Positions 1 through 6,515 of a stretch of DNA of 64,000 nt are shown here, in pieces (position 1 is the stretch's first letter; every line of letters starts with the position of its first letter). The position numbers and the translations under genes were made by a program. This stretch comes from a virus. The notes under the pieces were generated by a model that saw only the letters and a list, made by a program, of their open reading frames with translations, ran no database searches and was not told the DNA's origin. The stretch covers positions 1 to 64,000 of IMG/VR virus record IMGVR_UViG_3300021339_000007; one strand, written 5' to 3'.

Positions 1-123
1 TCGCCAAACCGCCTCCGCACACCCCTAAATTATACCCGGAAATGCTCGTCATTCGTACACCTTTTGATCTCAAAATCACTCTACTGACAATCTAGCTATC
101 TCACGGTCAATCAGTTCGATGTC
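1..123. repeat. Terminal direct repeat, left copy (circle closure)
   Basis: These 123 bases are identical to positions 63878-64000. The simplest reading is that the source is a circular (or circularly permuted) molecule of 63,877 bases and the window runs past the join. A 123-base exact overlap is also typical of assembler overlap at the ends of a circular contig, possibly clipped by the 64,000-base limit. It should not be read as a biological terminal repeat without read evidence. Confidence 0.95.
29..57 (-). promoter_or_regulatory. Candidate promoter of the leftward replication operon with operator half-site
   Basis: On the minus strand the sequence TATAAT (29-34) is a perfect -10 box. It reads leftward across the circle join towards the HNH gene that starts at 63833. 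There is no good -35: the hexamer at the correct distance is TACGAA, which lies inside GTACGAATG (50-58). That 9-mer is the half-site of the palindrome at 8284-8300 in the repressor control region. A site replacing the -35 suggests control by the phage repressor or an activator; this is inference. The same bases occur at 63906-63934. Confidence 0.5.
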
Positions 124-303
124 ATGGACCTTCACTTCGCGCAAGCCTCGCATCTGGACTAGTAGGTCCTCACGATTTGCGGGCGGCGGCGGTAGAGTTG
201 GCTCTACGACAACCTCGCTCGCCGGGCGCAGGAAGGCGTCTGCGGTGGGATCGATCTTGCGCGTTGGCGGTGGGAGATCGTCTTCGGCGAAGAGGCTGCT
301 CAT
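76..303 (-). CDS. Small acidic protein, unknown function
   Basis: A 75-residue protein I do not recognise. It has a Pro-rich middle (residues 35-45) and an Arg/Glu-rich C-terminal helix. The start codon overlaps the stop of the upstream gene at 300-303 (ATGA type), so it is translated as the last gene of the chain that begins at 8.2 kb. Downstream lies only about 120 bases of non-coding sequence across the circle join before the next operon. Length and coupling support a real gene; function is unknown. Confidence 0.7.
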   Translation of the reverse strand: MSSLFAEDDLPPPTRKIDPTADAFLRPASEVVVEPTLPPPPANREDLLVQMRGLREVKVHDIELIDREIARLSVE

Positions 304-461
304 GCCGCCACCTCGTCGGAGGGCGCCGGTCGAACGTCTTCCAGATCGAACAGGCTTGGGGTAGCCAGCTCACACGGCATACCAGAGGATTGAGCAAGGC
401 CAATCTTGGCGCGCAAAAAGGCGTCGTACGACGGATCCAGGTTTGGGGAGTGATCGGTCAT
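300..461 (-). CDS. Small protein of 53 residues, unknown function
   Basis: A 53-residue product beginning MTDHSPNLDPSYDAF. The ATG at 461 overlaps the methyltransferase stop (458-460) as ATGA, and the stop overlaps the next start, so it sits in an unbroken chain of coupled genes. An in-frame extension upstream to 689 is open only because it overlaps the methyltransferase gene, and was not used. No domain recognised. Confidence 0.65.
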   Translation of the reverse strand: MTDHSPNLDPSYDAFLRAKIGLAQSSGMPCELATPSLFDLEDVRPAPSDEVAA

Positions 462-1942
462 GCTACGGCTCCTGCGGTCTGCGGTGTGTCCAGGCTCTCG
501 GCTATGCGCTGCATCACAGGCGGACAAACACCATTTCCGATAATCGTGACGGCGAGGCGCTTGTTTTCGGGCAGGATATAGCTGTCGGGCAGTCCCATGA
601 ACCGGGCGAGGCATCGCGGCGTCATTGAGACGACCTTGCCGCCGTCTACCCACGCGCGAGTTTTGCCGTGAGCCGAGGCGCGGACACACGCCGAGTGCGT
701 GTGTCCGCGCCTCGGCTCCATCGAAGACGTTTCCTGGCAGAGAATCGCTCTTTGCGGCTGCGTTCCGTGGATCGTGAACACCGGTTCATCGCCGGTGCGA
801 ACAGGGAGATCGAAGCGGTTCTCCTCGCCTGACGCCGAGCCTTCGACTATGAAAGCTAAAGGCGACGAGCTGCCACTGACGGTGTTCGCGTCCCGCGAAC
901 ACCGTCTCGCGATTGGGCCACGTTTGCCAGCGTTGTCGCCATCTACCAAGAGTGCCTTGGGCGCATTGACCTCGCGGCGAAAACACGAAGCCGTGATCGT
1001 ATGCGCAGGCTCCTCGGGTTCGCGGTGCGTTAGCTCCGCATCTGTACTGTGAACGCAATTCACCAGCAATGCCTTCGGCATTGCTGCCTTCTGGTGGGAT
1101 GTCGCGACTACTGTCGTGGCAGGCTCGGAATCACTGCGAATATCCATTGTGCCTTGATTGGAAAAGAGCAAAGAAAGCTGGCTCGGGTTATCATCGGCAA
1201 GGAATGCGCGGTGGCGACCGCATCCGTCGCCTGCCGTGACCGCGAAGGCAGGACTATCCTGCTCCTTCAGCGTTCCGCGCTCCGTATTGCCGGTGCGAGT
1301 GTTCCTACCATCTATCAGCACGGTCTTGAGCGAGACTGGGAGGCGGCGAATCTGCCACTCAGCAAACTTTGTCTCAGGCAGTGCGGGTATCAGGTCCTTA
1401 ATCGCTTCGTACCAGCCTATCCAGCGTGTAGGCGCAGGAAGCGGCTGCAGATGATCGGACTGTGTAGCTCGGACGAAAAGGCGCTTACGTGTCTGCGGAG
1501 TCCCGAAGTCAGCCGCGTTCAGGTGATGCTGTTCCCACCAATATCCGAGTTCATTCAGGCACTCGCAGATGATCTTGTAGGATTGGAACTTGCGATAGCC
1601 ATAAACGTTCTCCAGCGTGAATGTGCGCGGCTTCAGCAAGCGAATGGCCCTGCAGATGGCTTGGGCACATTCGATGTCCCACTCAGTTTCTTTCCCGCCC
1701 GCCTTGGCGATTGACGCGTTTTTGCACACAGGCGATGCGTGCAAATGGTTAGGGCGCTCTAGCCGCGCGAAATCCACGAAGCGAACGTCCTCCACGAGGA
1801 TATTGTGAAATCCGTTCATTACGGCTACGGCTGCGATCTCAGCCACGAACTCCACGCCCCACAGGTGCTGCCAACCAGCCGCCTGCATTCCGATGCCTGC
1901 GAGTTCCCCTCCGCTGAAAAGTGTGCTGAATGTGCGGTTCAT
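458..1942 (-). CDS. DNA (cytosine-5) methyltransferase with repetitive recognition region
   Basis: A 494-residue C5 DNA methyltransferase. Motif I is FSTLFSGGELAGIG (residues 5-18). The catalytic cysteine is in SPVCKN (Cys73; the usual PPC is PVC here). Motif VI is LENV (110-113), motif VIII is QTRKR (150-154) and motif X is GNGVCPP (469-475). The region between VIII and X (about 205-435) is far longer than usual and is built from about five diverged units of roughly 35 residues. Each unit ends in a pattern like EPAxTVxAS followed by KALLV. Perfect inverted repeats of 21, 12 and 10 bp lie in this region. The start at 1942 overlaps the previous stop; the longer open frame to 2344 runs antisense to nothing recognisable and overlaps the 143-residue gene. 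Likely role: protecting phage DNA from host restriction. Target unknown. Confidence 0.93.
   Translation of the reverse strand: MNRTFSTLFSGGELAGIGMQAAGWQHLWGVEFVAEIAAVAVMNGFHNILVEDVRFVDFARLERPNHLHASPVCKNASIAKAGGKETEWDIECAQAICRAIRLLKPRTFTLENVYGYRKFQSYKIICECLNELGYWWEQHHLNAADFGTPQTRKRLFVRATQSDHLQPLPAPTRWIGWYEAIKDLIPALPETKFAEWQIRRLPVSLKTVLIDGRNTRTGNTERGTLKEQDSPAFAVTAGDGCGRHRAFLADDNPSQLSLLFSNQGTMDIRSDSEPATTVVATSHQKAAMPKALLVNCVHSTDAELTHREPEEPAHTITASCFRREVNAPKALLVDGDNAGKRGPIARRCSRDANTVSGSSSPLAFIVEGSASGEENRFDLPVRTGDEPVFTIHGTQPQRAILCQETSSMEPRRGHTHSACVRASAHGKTRAWVDGGKVVSMTPRCLARFMGLPDSYILPENKRLAVTIIGNGVCPPVMQRIAESLDTPQTAGAVA
670..718. repeat. Perfect 21-bp inverted repeat inside the methyltransferase gene
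   Basis: Positions 670-690 are the exact reverse complement of 698-718, with a 7-base loop (CCGAGTG). The arms are very GC-rich, so the hairpin would be extremely stable in DNA or mRNA. It lies in the last unit of the repetitive recognition region, encoding residues around MEPRRGHTHSACVRASAHG. There is no T-run, so it does not look like a terminator. Confidence 0.95.
879..905. repeat. Perfect 12-bp inverted repeat inside the methyltransferase gene
   Basis: ACGGTGTTCGCG (879-890) and CGCGAACACCGT (894-905) form a hairpin with a 3-base loop, within the fourth unit of the repetitive region (encoding RRCSRDANTVS). Confidence 0.9.
1064..1086. repeat. Perfect 10-bp inverted repeat inside the methyltransferase gene
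   Basis: CAGCAATGCC (1064-1073) and GGCATTGCTG (1077-1086) form a hairpin with loop TTC. It lies in the repetitive region, encoding AAMPKALLV at a unit end. Confidence 0.85.
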
Positions 1943-2370
1943 CGGGCGGCCTCGGCTTCGGCAGGGAGTTCGCGCTTCGGTTTGTAGATTTGGCCCAGTT
2001 TCCACGCCACCCAGCCCGCGCAGATCGGCGCGTTTGTGCAGACCTGCCTGCCATCTTTCTGCTCGATTGCGAATTGGAATGAATAGCCATGATCGTCCAG
2101 GATTGCAGGAACGCGCTTGTGGCAGTAGAACGATGCGCCGCGCTTGAATTCGGCCATGAGATAGGCCCAACGCTCGGGGTCGGATCGCTCCGGACTGCCG
2201 GGCCGCCATGCGCAGTTGTCGCAGGGTGTGACGGCTGGCACTTCGCGCAGCTCTGCTTCCCAGAAGGCGCCGCAGGTTCGGCAGGCTTCGAGGAGTGTGC
2301 CGTCTTTCAGGAACGGTATGATCTCCACGCTTGGCGATTCGCATTTTGGGCAGGTAACGGCGGTGTTCAT
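1939..2370 (-). CDS. Zinc-ribbon protein, unknown function
   Basis: A 143-residue protein with an N-terminal zinc ribbon: CPKC (8-11) and CRTC (about 30-33), then a further CDNC (about 50). More Cys and His follow (YCHKR, VCTNAPICAGW), suggesting two metal sites. The start overlaps the upstream stop and its own stop overlaps the methyltransferase start. The junction carries a 17-base sequence (gttcatcgggcggcctc on the plus strand) found at three successive gene joints here. Role not known; the genes around it are a methyltransferase and a DUF5131 protein. Confidence 0.8.
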   Translation of the reverse strand: MNTAVTCPKCESPSVEIIPFLKDGTLLEACRTCGAFWEAELREVPAVTPCDNCAWRPGSPERSDPERWAYLMAEFKRGASFYCHKRVPAILDDHGYSFQFAIEQKDGRQVCTNAPICAGWVAWKLGQIYKPKRELPAEAEAAR

Positions 2371-2615
2371 CGGGCGGCCTCGGGTTCCAGCAGCGGTATG
2401 CCGAACCGCTCAGGATCGTGAAGGAACTTGATATCGTTGTGCCAGCGCTTCGAGCGGGAGTGACTGTGGCGGTCGCGGTCGTAGACCGTGATGCACTCGC
2501 CCGATGACTTGTCGTATCCGACTACGCGCATGAGCATCTCTGAGGACTTGGCGTCGCAGTCGTGGATAACGAGGTCGCCGGGTTTCCATCTGGTTGTGTT
2601 GGCGGCGTAGTTCAT
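2367..2615 (-). CDS. Small protein of 82 residues, unknown function
   Basis: An 82-residue protein, MNYAANTTRWKPGDLVIHDC at the start, with a beta-rich appearance (KPGDLVIHD, MRVVGYD, CITVYDRD). That could fit a small SH3/KOW-like barrel, but this is only an impression. It ends in EAAR, as do the two flanking genes, because the repeated junction sequence encodes the last residues of one gene and the start of the next. Confidence 0.72.
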   Translation of the reverse strand: MNYAANTTRWKPGDLVIHDCDAKSSEMLMRVVGYDKSSGECITVYDRDRHSHSRSKRWHNDIKFLHDPERFGIPLLEPEAAR

Positions 2616-3694
2616 CGGGCGGCCTCAGCAGGGACAGATGCTATGGCTGGGACGCAGGGAAATTGATCCCATAATTGACCATCCAGGAGGCGACCGGCGG
2701 CGTGCTTGCCGACGCGTGCGCTGGCGTGTGTCCAGTAACGGTCTGCCGCATCCCACAGGTGGACTTTCGGTTCTCCAGGGTTCGTCCAGAATATGCGGCC
2801 GACAGGTTGATCCTCTTGTGAGGACTGGCAGACCATCTTTCCCTTGGCGCGGTCGAATTTGCCACCGATCCACTCGCCCCACTGTTTCAGGTGAAACGGA
2901 GTTTCGGCTTGCAGGCATTCATCTCGAAGGAGGCGAAACCAATCCGGATGTGACGGACGGGCCTGGGGGCCGCTCTCGCCCCCGGTAATTGCCCACTGCA
3001 AGCCGGGGCCGACCTGCTGCATTCCACGGTTGAAACGGTGCGAGCCTGTCCAGTAATCCTCGCGTCCGCATGTCGGACAGACCTTCTGGTACCGGCCTGA
3101 AAAGTAGGATTGGCAGCCGGAACATTGCCACGCGATATGCAGGAAGTTGCGAATGCTTACGCACTCAAGCAACGGTTCCATGGAGACAAAGTTCGGGCAT
3201 GGAATTTGCAGCAGACGCGGAATATCGCGGTCTGCGTCTGGCTGCGTGCCGACGCTGATCCCGAGCCGAACATGTGAGGGCCAAGATTGCAGCCATCGGG
3301 CCGGAACCATTTTCTTGACATTGGAAATTCTCTTGGTCAGCACGAGGTAATCAATTCCCGTCGTCTCCTCCATCAACACCACAGCTCGCCTTCGCGCCTC
3401 ACAGAGTTCGTAATAATCCTTGTGCGTTTCGGGCAGGGCTTCGAAGAAATCGCCCATGCTCATCACGAAGACGCGGGGCCGAACGCCCGTCTGTTCGGAT
3501 AGCTTCTGCCAGCGCGGGATGTCGTTCCAGACTTTCTTGACCATTGTGCGATCACGCTCGAAGTCGCCGCCGAAGCGGTTGGTAATCGACAGGGCGTAGC
3601 AGTTGGTACAAAGGCCGGGGTCGGACACTTTTACACAACCAGTCCAAAAATTTGCGGTATGCGTGGTCCAAGAAATCTCGGAGTTTTCGGCCAT
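2612..3694 (-). CDS. DUF5131 (phage Gp37/Gp68-like) protein
   Basis: A 360-residue protein matching the Gp37/Gp68 family. The N-terminal signature is ISWTTHTANFWTGC (about 7-20), then LCTNCYALS, giving the conserved cysteine cluster of this family, which resembles radical-SAM-type Cys motifs. A zinc-ribbon insertion (CSGC ... CPTC) follows at about 190-215, and the C-terminal half has the conserved WAITGGESG (about 235). The molecular function of the family is not established to my knowledge; it is common in phage early regions. It is the first gene of the block that ends with the methyltransferase, following an 87-base gap. Confidence 0.85.
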   Translation of the reverse strand: MAENSEISWTTHTANFWTGCVKVSDPGLCTNCYALSITNRFGGDFERDRTMVKKVWNDIPRWQKLSEQTGVRPRVFVMSMGDFFEALPETHKDYYELCEARRRAVVLMEETTGIDYLVLTKRISNVKKMVPARWLQSWPSHVRLGISVGTQPDADRDIPRLLQIPCPNFVSMEPLLECVSIRNFLHIAWQCSGCQSYFSGRYQKVCPTCGREDYWTGSHRFNRGMQQVGPGLQWAITGGESGPQARPSHPDWFRLLRDECLQAETPFHLKQWGEWIGGKFDRAKGKMVCQSSQEDQPVGRIFWTNPGEPKVHLWDAADRYWTHASARVGKHAAGRLLDGQLWDQFPCVPAIASVPAEAAR

Positions 3695-3726
3695 CGATCT
3701 GCTTTCGGAATGAGTGTGAGAGTAAT

Positions 3727-3760
3727 CCGCAGCCGCCAGTCCTGCGAGGGGCGGCTGCGG
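3727..3760 (-). terminator. Strong hairpin between the Ig-like and DUF5131 genes
   Basis: CCGCAGCCGCC (3727-3737) pairs perfectly with GGCGGCTGCGG (3750-3760): an 11-bp GC stem just downstream of the Ig-like gene stop (3782). On the minus strand it is followed by ATTACTCTC, not a clean T-run. It may be a weak terminator or a processing or attenuation hairpin in the leader of the DUF5131 gene. Confidence 0.5.
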
Positions 3761-3781
3761 GTCGGGATTTCGGGTCTCTGG

Positions 3782-4120
3782 TTACGGCTGGTCTGCCAGG
3801 CCGTCGAAGTTGATTGATCCGCCAACAATGCTTGCGGGGTCACCGGTGGTCACTGTGAATTGCTGACCAAAACTACCGAGCAGTGTTCCGTCCGGCGCTT
3901 TGACCTGGACATTCACTGAGGCCACGCCTGGCGCGCCGATGTGGGCGTTGCCTTTGGTCTGGTCGGCGGGGTCCGGGGTGACGCTGAGCACAATGTCGTC
4001 CGTGCTGCTGACTTCGTAGATGAGCTGGGCGTCTGGGATCGCGTTCCCTTCCGCGTCTGCGGCTTCGACGCCTGAGATGGCGTAGCCGACATCCGAGTTG
4101 TCGTCCTTGAGGATGATCAC
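3782..4120 (-). CDS. Ig-like (bacterial Big-type) domain protein
   Basis: A 112-residue protein with features of one bacterial Ig-like domain: ISGVEAADAEGNAIPDAQL, a run of beta strands (VLSVTPDP, ASVNVQVKAPDG) and TVTTGDPASI. It starts at GTG 4120 behind AGGAGG with a 7-base gap, an excellent ribosome site. The frame stays open 44 codons further upstream (see 4121-4252). Small Ig-like proteins in phages usually decorate virions or act in adhesion, but this one lies in the early region, so its role is uncertain. Confidence 0.75.
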   Translation of the reverse strand: MIILKDDNSDVGYAISGVEAADAEGNAIPDAQLIYEVSSTDDIVLSVTPDPADQTKGNAHIGAPGVASVNVQVKAPDGTLLGSFGQQFTVTTGDPASIVGGSINFDGLADQP

Positions 4121-4252
4121 GAATTTGCCTCCTGTGAGGTGTGGTAGATGCGGGTGATGATGGTGATGATGCCCGACGAGTTGCCGGAGCAGATCGATGA
4201 CTTCGGGCTGAATCCGAAGATTGAGGCCGATACTGAAAAGCTCTTTGCTCGT
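4121..4252 (-). other. In-frame coding-like extension with a His6 run and no standard start
   Basis: Directly upstream of the GTG start, 44 codons in the same frame are open and look coding. They read TSKELFSIGLNLRIQPE near the beginning, then VIDLLRQLV, then six consecutive His codons. An AAAGGAGGG sequence lies 6-7 bases before an ACG codon (4252-4250), as a ribosome site would. No ATG, GTG or TTG is available. Either this is a separate N-terminal form initiated at ACG, or a decayed or unusual short gene fused in frame to the Ig-like protein. Confidence 0.4.
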
Positions 4253-4282
4253 GGCGTTCCCTCCTTTCGTAGTCGGATGCGA

Positions 4283-4364
4283 TGGAACGAGAGGGAATTG
4301 AACCCTCTACCTCTCCCCCGCTTGTTTAAGGCGGTGGTCGCTCTCCCGGCGAGCTCTACGTCCC
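4283..4364 (-). tRNA. Degenerate tRNA-like sequence
   Basis: On the minus strand there is a convincing T-arm (GAGGG-TTCAATT-CCCTC). A D-arm (GCTC ... GAGC) and acceptor ends GGGACG/CGTTCC followed by A also pair over six base pairs. The anticodon part is aberrant: CCGCCTTAAACAAGCGG forms a stem with one mismatch and a loop giving no sensible anticodon, and the central region is about 9 bases too long. I read this as a decayed tRNA or a tRNA mimic, not a working tRNA. The region 4121-4538 contains no other convincing gene; a further tRNA-like stretch around 4400-4490 is weaker. Confidence 0.35.
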
Positions 4365-4368
4365 CAGT

Positions 4369-4393
4369 CGCCGGGAGGGTGTCATTCCCGGCG
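4369..4393. repeat. 8-bp hairpin between tRNA-like stretches
   Basis: CGCCGGGA (4369-4376) and TCCCGGCG (4386-4393) are perfect complements around a 9-base loop. There is no T-run on either strand. It may be a processing stem beside the tRNA-like sequence. Confidence 0.5.
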
Positions 4394-4538
4394 CTGATAT
4401 CGGCCATACAAGAGATCGAACCGATCGGCGGTTACATCGCACACCTCGCTATCTCGTAGGCGGGGCCGATGGGCGCGAGCTCTCCAACACCCGCACTCGG
4501 CTGCCGCTGCGCCCGGTTCCGGTCGGGCGGCCTTACAC

Positions 4539-5288
4539 CTAAACTCCGTCGCTGGCCAGGATCTCCGCCCGGCGCGGATTGATCGGACAGCTCTCGGCCG
4601 TGATCGGCTTCGCAGGCTCGAACGTCACACCGTCCACCTCGAATGTATCACCGGCGACTACCGGCGGCAATTCCGCGTCCATGGCTTTAAGGTTCTCAAG
4701 AACCTCACGCGCCCGCTCGGTGGTGATCGTGACGTGGAAGCCCTCTTGAGGCTGCGGATCAGGCCCGGCGTTCCCGGAGCCGAAGAAGCCGTCCATCGGC
4801 AGAACGCCCTGCCCCTTCTCCATCGATGCGGCCATCAGCTTGATATCTCGCTGCCAGTAGCCATGCCGTTCGACAATGCAGCGGAACTCCTCAAGATCGT
4901 GACCGATCAGGTGCAGCACGACGTTGCCGTCATTGTCGTAGCGGGACCCGCAGTGCATCAGCTCATGATCCAGCAGCGCGCGGCGTTCGTGGGCTTCCAT
5001 GTGACACCAGATCGGCTCTGAGATCACGATTGCGAAGAAGGGCTTAACCTTCTCTTCCTCCTCCTCGCGCCCGAAGAACGCCGCCAGGGAGGTCACCTTC
5101 TGTGCGGTGGCGGCCACGGTCTTTCCGAGGCGTTTCTTCGTGTCGGAGCGGAACAGGAATTCAACGCGCACGTTGTGCTCATTGAGGTGTTTATGGAACT
5201 CGCCGATAATCGGCAGTGCCAACGCTTCCGCAGCCGGTGCCGGGGTAAACGTCGTAGGGGGTTTCTTCGGCTTCCTCACTCGTGGCAT
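4539..5288 (-). CDS. Phage metallopeptidase-domain protein
   Basis: A 249-residue protein (from MPRVRKP) of the putative phage metallopeptidase type. It carries a zinc-binding DHELMHC motif (HExxH-like, with Cys in place of the second His), followed by a conserved acidic and aromatic stretch (HDLEEFRCIVERHGYW). The N-terminal half contains GEFHKHL and a phage-typical DTKKRLGKTVA. The start at 5288 is preferred over 5324 because GAGGAGAG lies 5 bases before it. The replaced zinc His leaves catalytic activity uncertain; the target is unknown. Confidence 0.78.
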   Translation of the reverse strand: MPRVRKPKKPPTTFTPAPAAEALALPIIGEFHKHLNEHNVRVEFLFRSDTKKRLGKTVAATAQKVTSLAAFFGREEEEEKVKPFFAIVISEPIWCHMEAHERRALLDHELMHCGSRYDNDGNVVLHLIGHDLEEFRCIVERHGYWQRDIKLMAASMEKGQGVLPMDGFFGSGNAGPDPQPQEGFHVTITTERAREVLENLKAMDAELPPVVAGDTFEVDGVTFEPAKPITAESCPINPRRAEILASDGV

Positions 5289-5301
5289 TCGATCTCTCCT
5301 C

Positions 5302-5613
5302 TCAGTAGTAGTTCTTCTGAACAATCCCGAGCTTGTTGAGGGCCGAGTGGTCGAGCAGATACTTCTCCCGGAAATCGATATGCGCCCCGTAGAATTCCAA
5401 CTCGTTCGCCTCGTTTATGTGCTCGCCGTGCTTTGTCTTGAGTGCGCGTATCGGATCGCCGTTCGTGTAATTGGCCCCTTGGATTTCGGCCGCTTCCATG
5501 CTCGCGATTTGTTCCGCATAAACCTGCGCGCGTTCACGGTGATGCTGGGCGCGCTGCATGCATAGTTGGCGTAGCTCGACACCTTCAATCGTGACTTTCA
5601 ATCCTTCGATCAT
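5302..5613 (-). CDS. Helical protein, unknown function
   Basis: A 103-residue protein, mainly charged helix (QRAQHHRERAQVYAEQIASM), with a conserved-looking C-terminus ending NYY. It overlaps the upstream gene end by 29 bases and is followed at 13 bases by the metallopeptidase gene. No family recognised. Confidence 0.7.
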   Translation of the reverse strand: MIEGLKVTIEGVELRQLCMQRAQHHRERAQVYAEQIASMEAAEIQGANYTNGDPIRALKTKHGEHINEANELEFYGAHIDFREKYLLDHSALNKLGIVQKNYY

Positions 5614-5818
5614 GGCTCTCCTTATAGATGTGCGGCCGGTAGATGTCTGAGAGAGGCATGCATGCTTCCCGGCGTTGTCTCATCTCGTCGTTTCGTTCCT
5701 TCGCGTTTGCCCGAAGCAGCTCGGCGTCGATGTCCGCGACTTCGGACTGGAGCCGCCTGATTGCCTGCAACTTGTTGAGGCGTTCGGCGCGCAGCTCCTC
5801 AGCGGTCAAGGTCTCCAT
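5585..5818 (-). CDS. Small coiled-coil protein
   Basis: A 77-residue protein with heptad-like Leu spacing in LRAERLNKLQAIRRLQSEVA (residues 9-28), predicting a coiled coil that could dimerise. It overlaps both neighbours by short stretches, consistent with coupled translation. Function unknown. Confidence 0.68.
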   Translation of the reverse strand: METLTAEELRAERLNKLQAIRRLQSEVADIDAELLRANAKERNDEMRQRREACMPLSDIYRPHIYKESHDRRIESHD

Positions 5819-6087
5819 AGCGCTCCTTGTTGGAAAAGCCAGAGGCAGAATGTCCCGCCGACGATGACGCCTGCCGAGAGGCCGATGACAAAGGCAGTCT
5901 GCGCGGTCGGGATCGGTCGGATGCGAGCCGGAACCGGCTTGCGCGCCGCGGCGTTGAGTGCTTTGATGCTCTCGCGCCAGTTGCTGCGAAGACGGAGCTG
6001 GTCGGCTTCGTGGAGACGGGTGATCTCTTCGTCGCTTAAGCCGAATTCGAGCGGAGAGCCGTGGAGGTTGATCTTGACCTTTCTCAT
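5806..6087 (-). CDS. Small tail-anchored membrane protein
   Basis: A 93-residue protein from MRKVKINLHG. The C-terminus has one transmembrane helix (TAFVIGLSAGVIVGGTFCLW) and a short tail. The start at 6087 forms an ATGA overlap with the upstream stop, which is better than the open extension to 6117. The preceding gene also ends in a membrane helix, so the two may act together at the cytoplasmic membrane. Function unknown. Confidence 0.7.
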   Translation of the reverse strand: MRKVKINLHGSPLEFGLSDEEITRLHEADQLRLRSNWRESIKALNAAARKPVPARIRPIPTAQTAFVIGLSAGVIVGGTFCLWLFQQGALWRP

Positions 6088-6497
6088 TTGGCCCACCAGT
6101 ACGCCAGGACCGGCCACTTTGCGACGACGCCGATGATCACGGCTACGATGCCGAGCCCGAGGATGCTGTACGCTGCGAGGAGCAGCGCGGCGCCGCGATC
6201 GCGCTGCTGACCCTGCCGAAAGGTCTTCGGTCGCGGCTCGGCGTCGTGGAGGGCGTCCCAGTCGCCGACGGGTTTCCAGGCGGGCTCGGGCTTTCCGGAA
6301 TGGATACCGAGATCCGCGTTGGCCCGGCGAATGCCTTCGTCAACGGCGGCGTCGAACTGGGTATCCGACATGCGCTCAAACTCGGGCGCGTTCAGAATGT
6401 CGCGGCTCAGTTGGTCGAGGGAGGACTGCTTCCACTCGCTGAGCGGCGGAGCCTGGTAGTCGGCATCGATGTCAATCCTGCGGCGCGGTGCGTTCAT
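6084..6497 (-). CDS. Tail-anchored membrane protein, unknown function
   Basis: A 137-residue protein with a soluble, acidic N-terminal two-thirds and one C-terminal transmembrane segment (LGLGIVAVIIGVVAKWPVLA). It includes MSDTQFDAAVDEGIRRANAD. It is coupled to the next membrane protein by an ATGA overlap. No family recognised. Confidence 0.72.
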   Translation of the reverse strand: MNAPRRRIDIDADYQAPPLSEWKQSSLDQLSRDILNAPEFERMSDTQFDAAVDEGIRRANADLGIHSGKPEPAWKPVGDWDALHDAEPRPKTFRQGQQRDRGAALLLAAYSILGLGIVAVIIGVVAKWPVLAYWWAK

Positions 6498-6515
6498 CTT
6501 GTCCTCCGTGATCGT

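Noticed and set aside
1943-2344. N-terminal extension of the methyltransferase frame by 134 codons
   Set aside because: It overlaps a well-supported zinc-ribbon gene in another frame and precedes the canonical motif I start; the ATGA overlap at 1942 is the natural start.
4117-4407. A 96-codon minus-strand frame across the tRNA-like region
   Set aside because: Its translation follows tRNA-like sequence and has the low-complexity look of a non-coding frame; no ribosome site; overlaps a better explained coding-like frame at 4121-4252.
4400-4490. Second tRNA-like stretch (possible anticodon ACG)
   Set aside because: The T-arm does not close properly and the acceptor ends do not pair; not strong enough to list as a tRNA.
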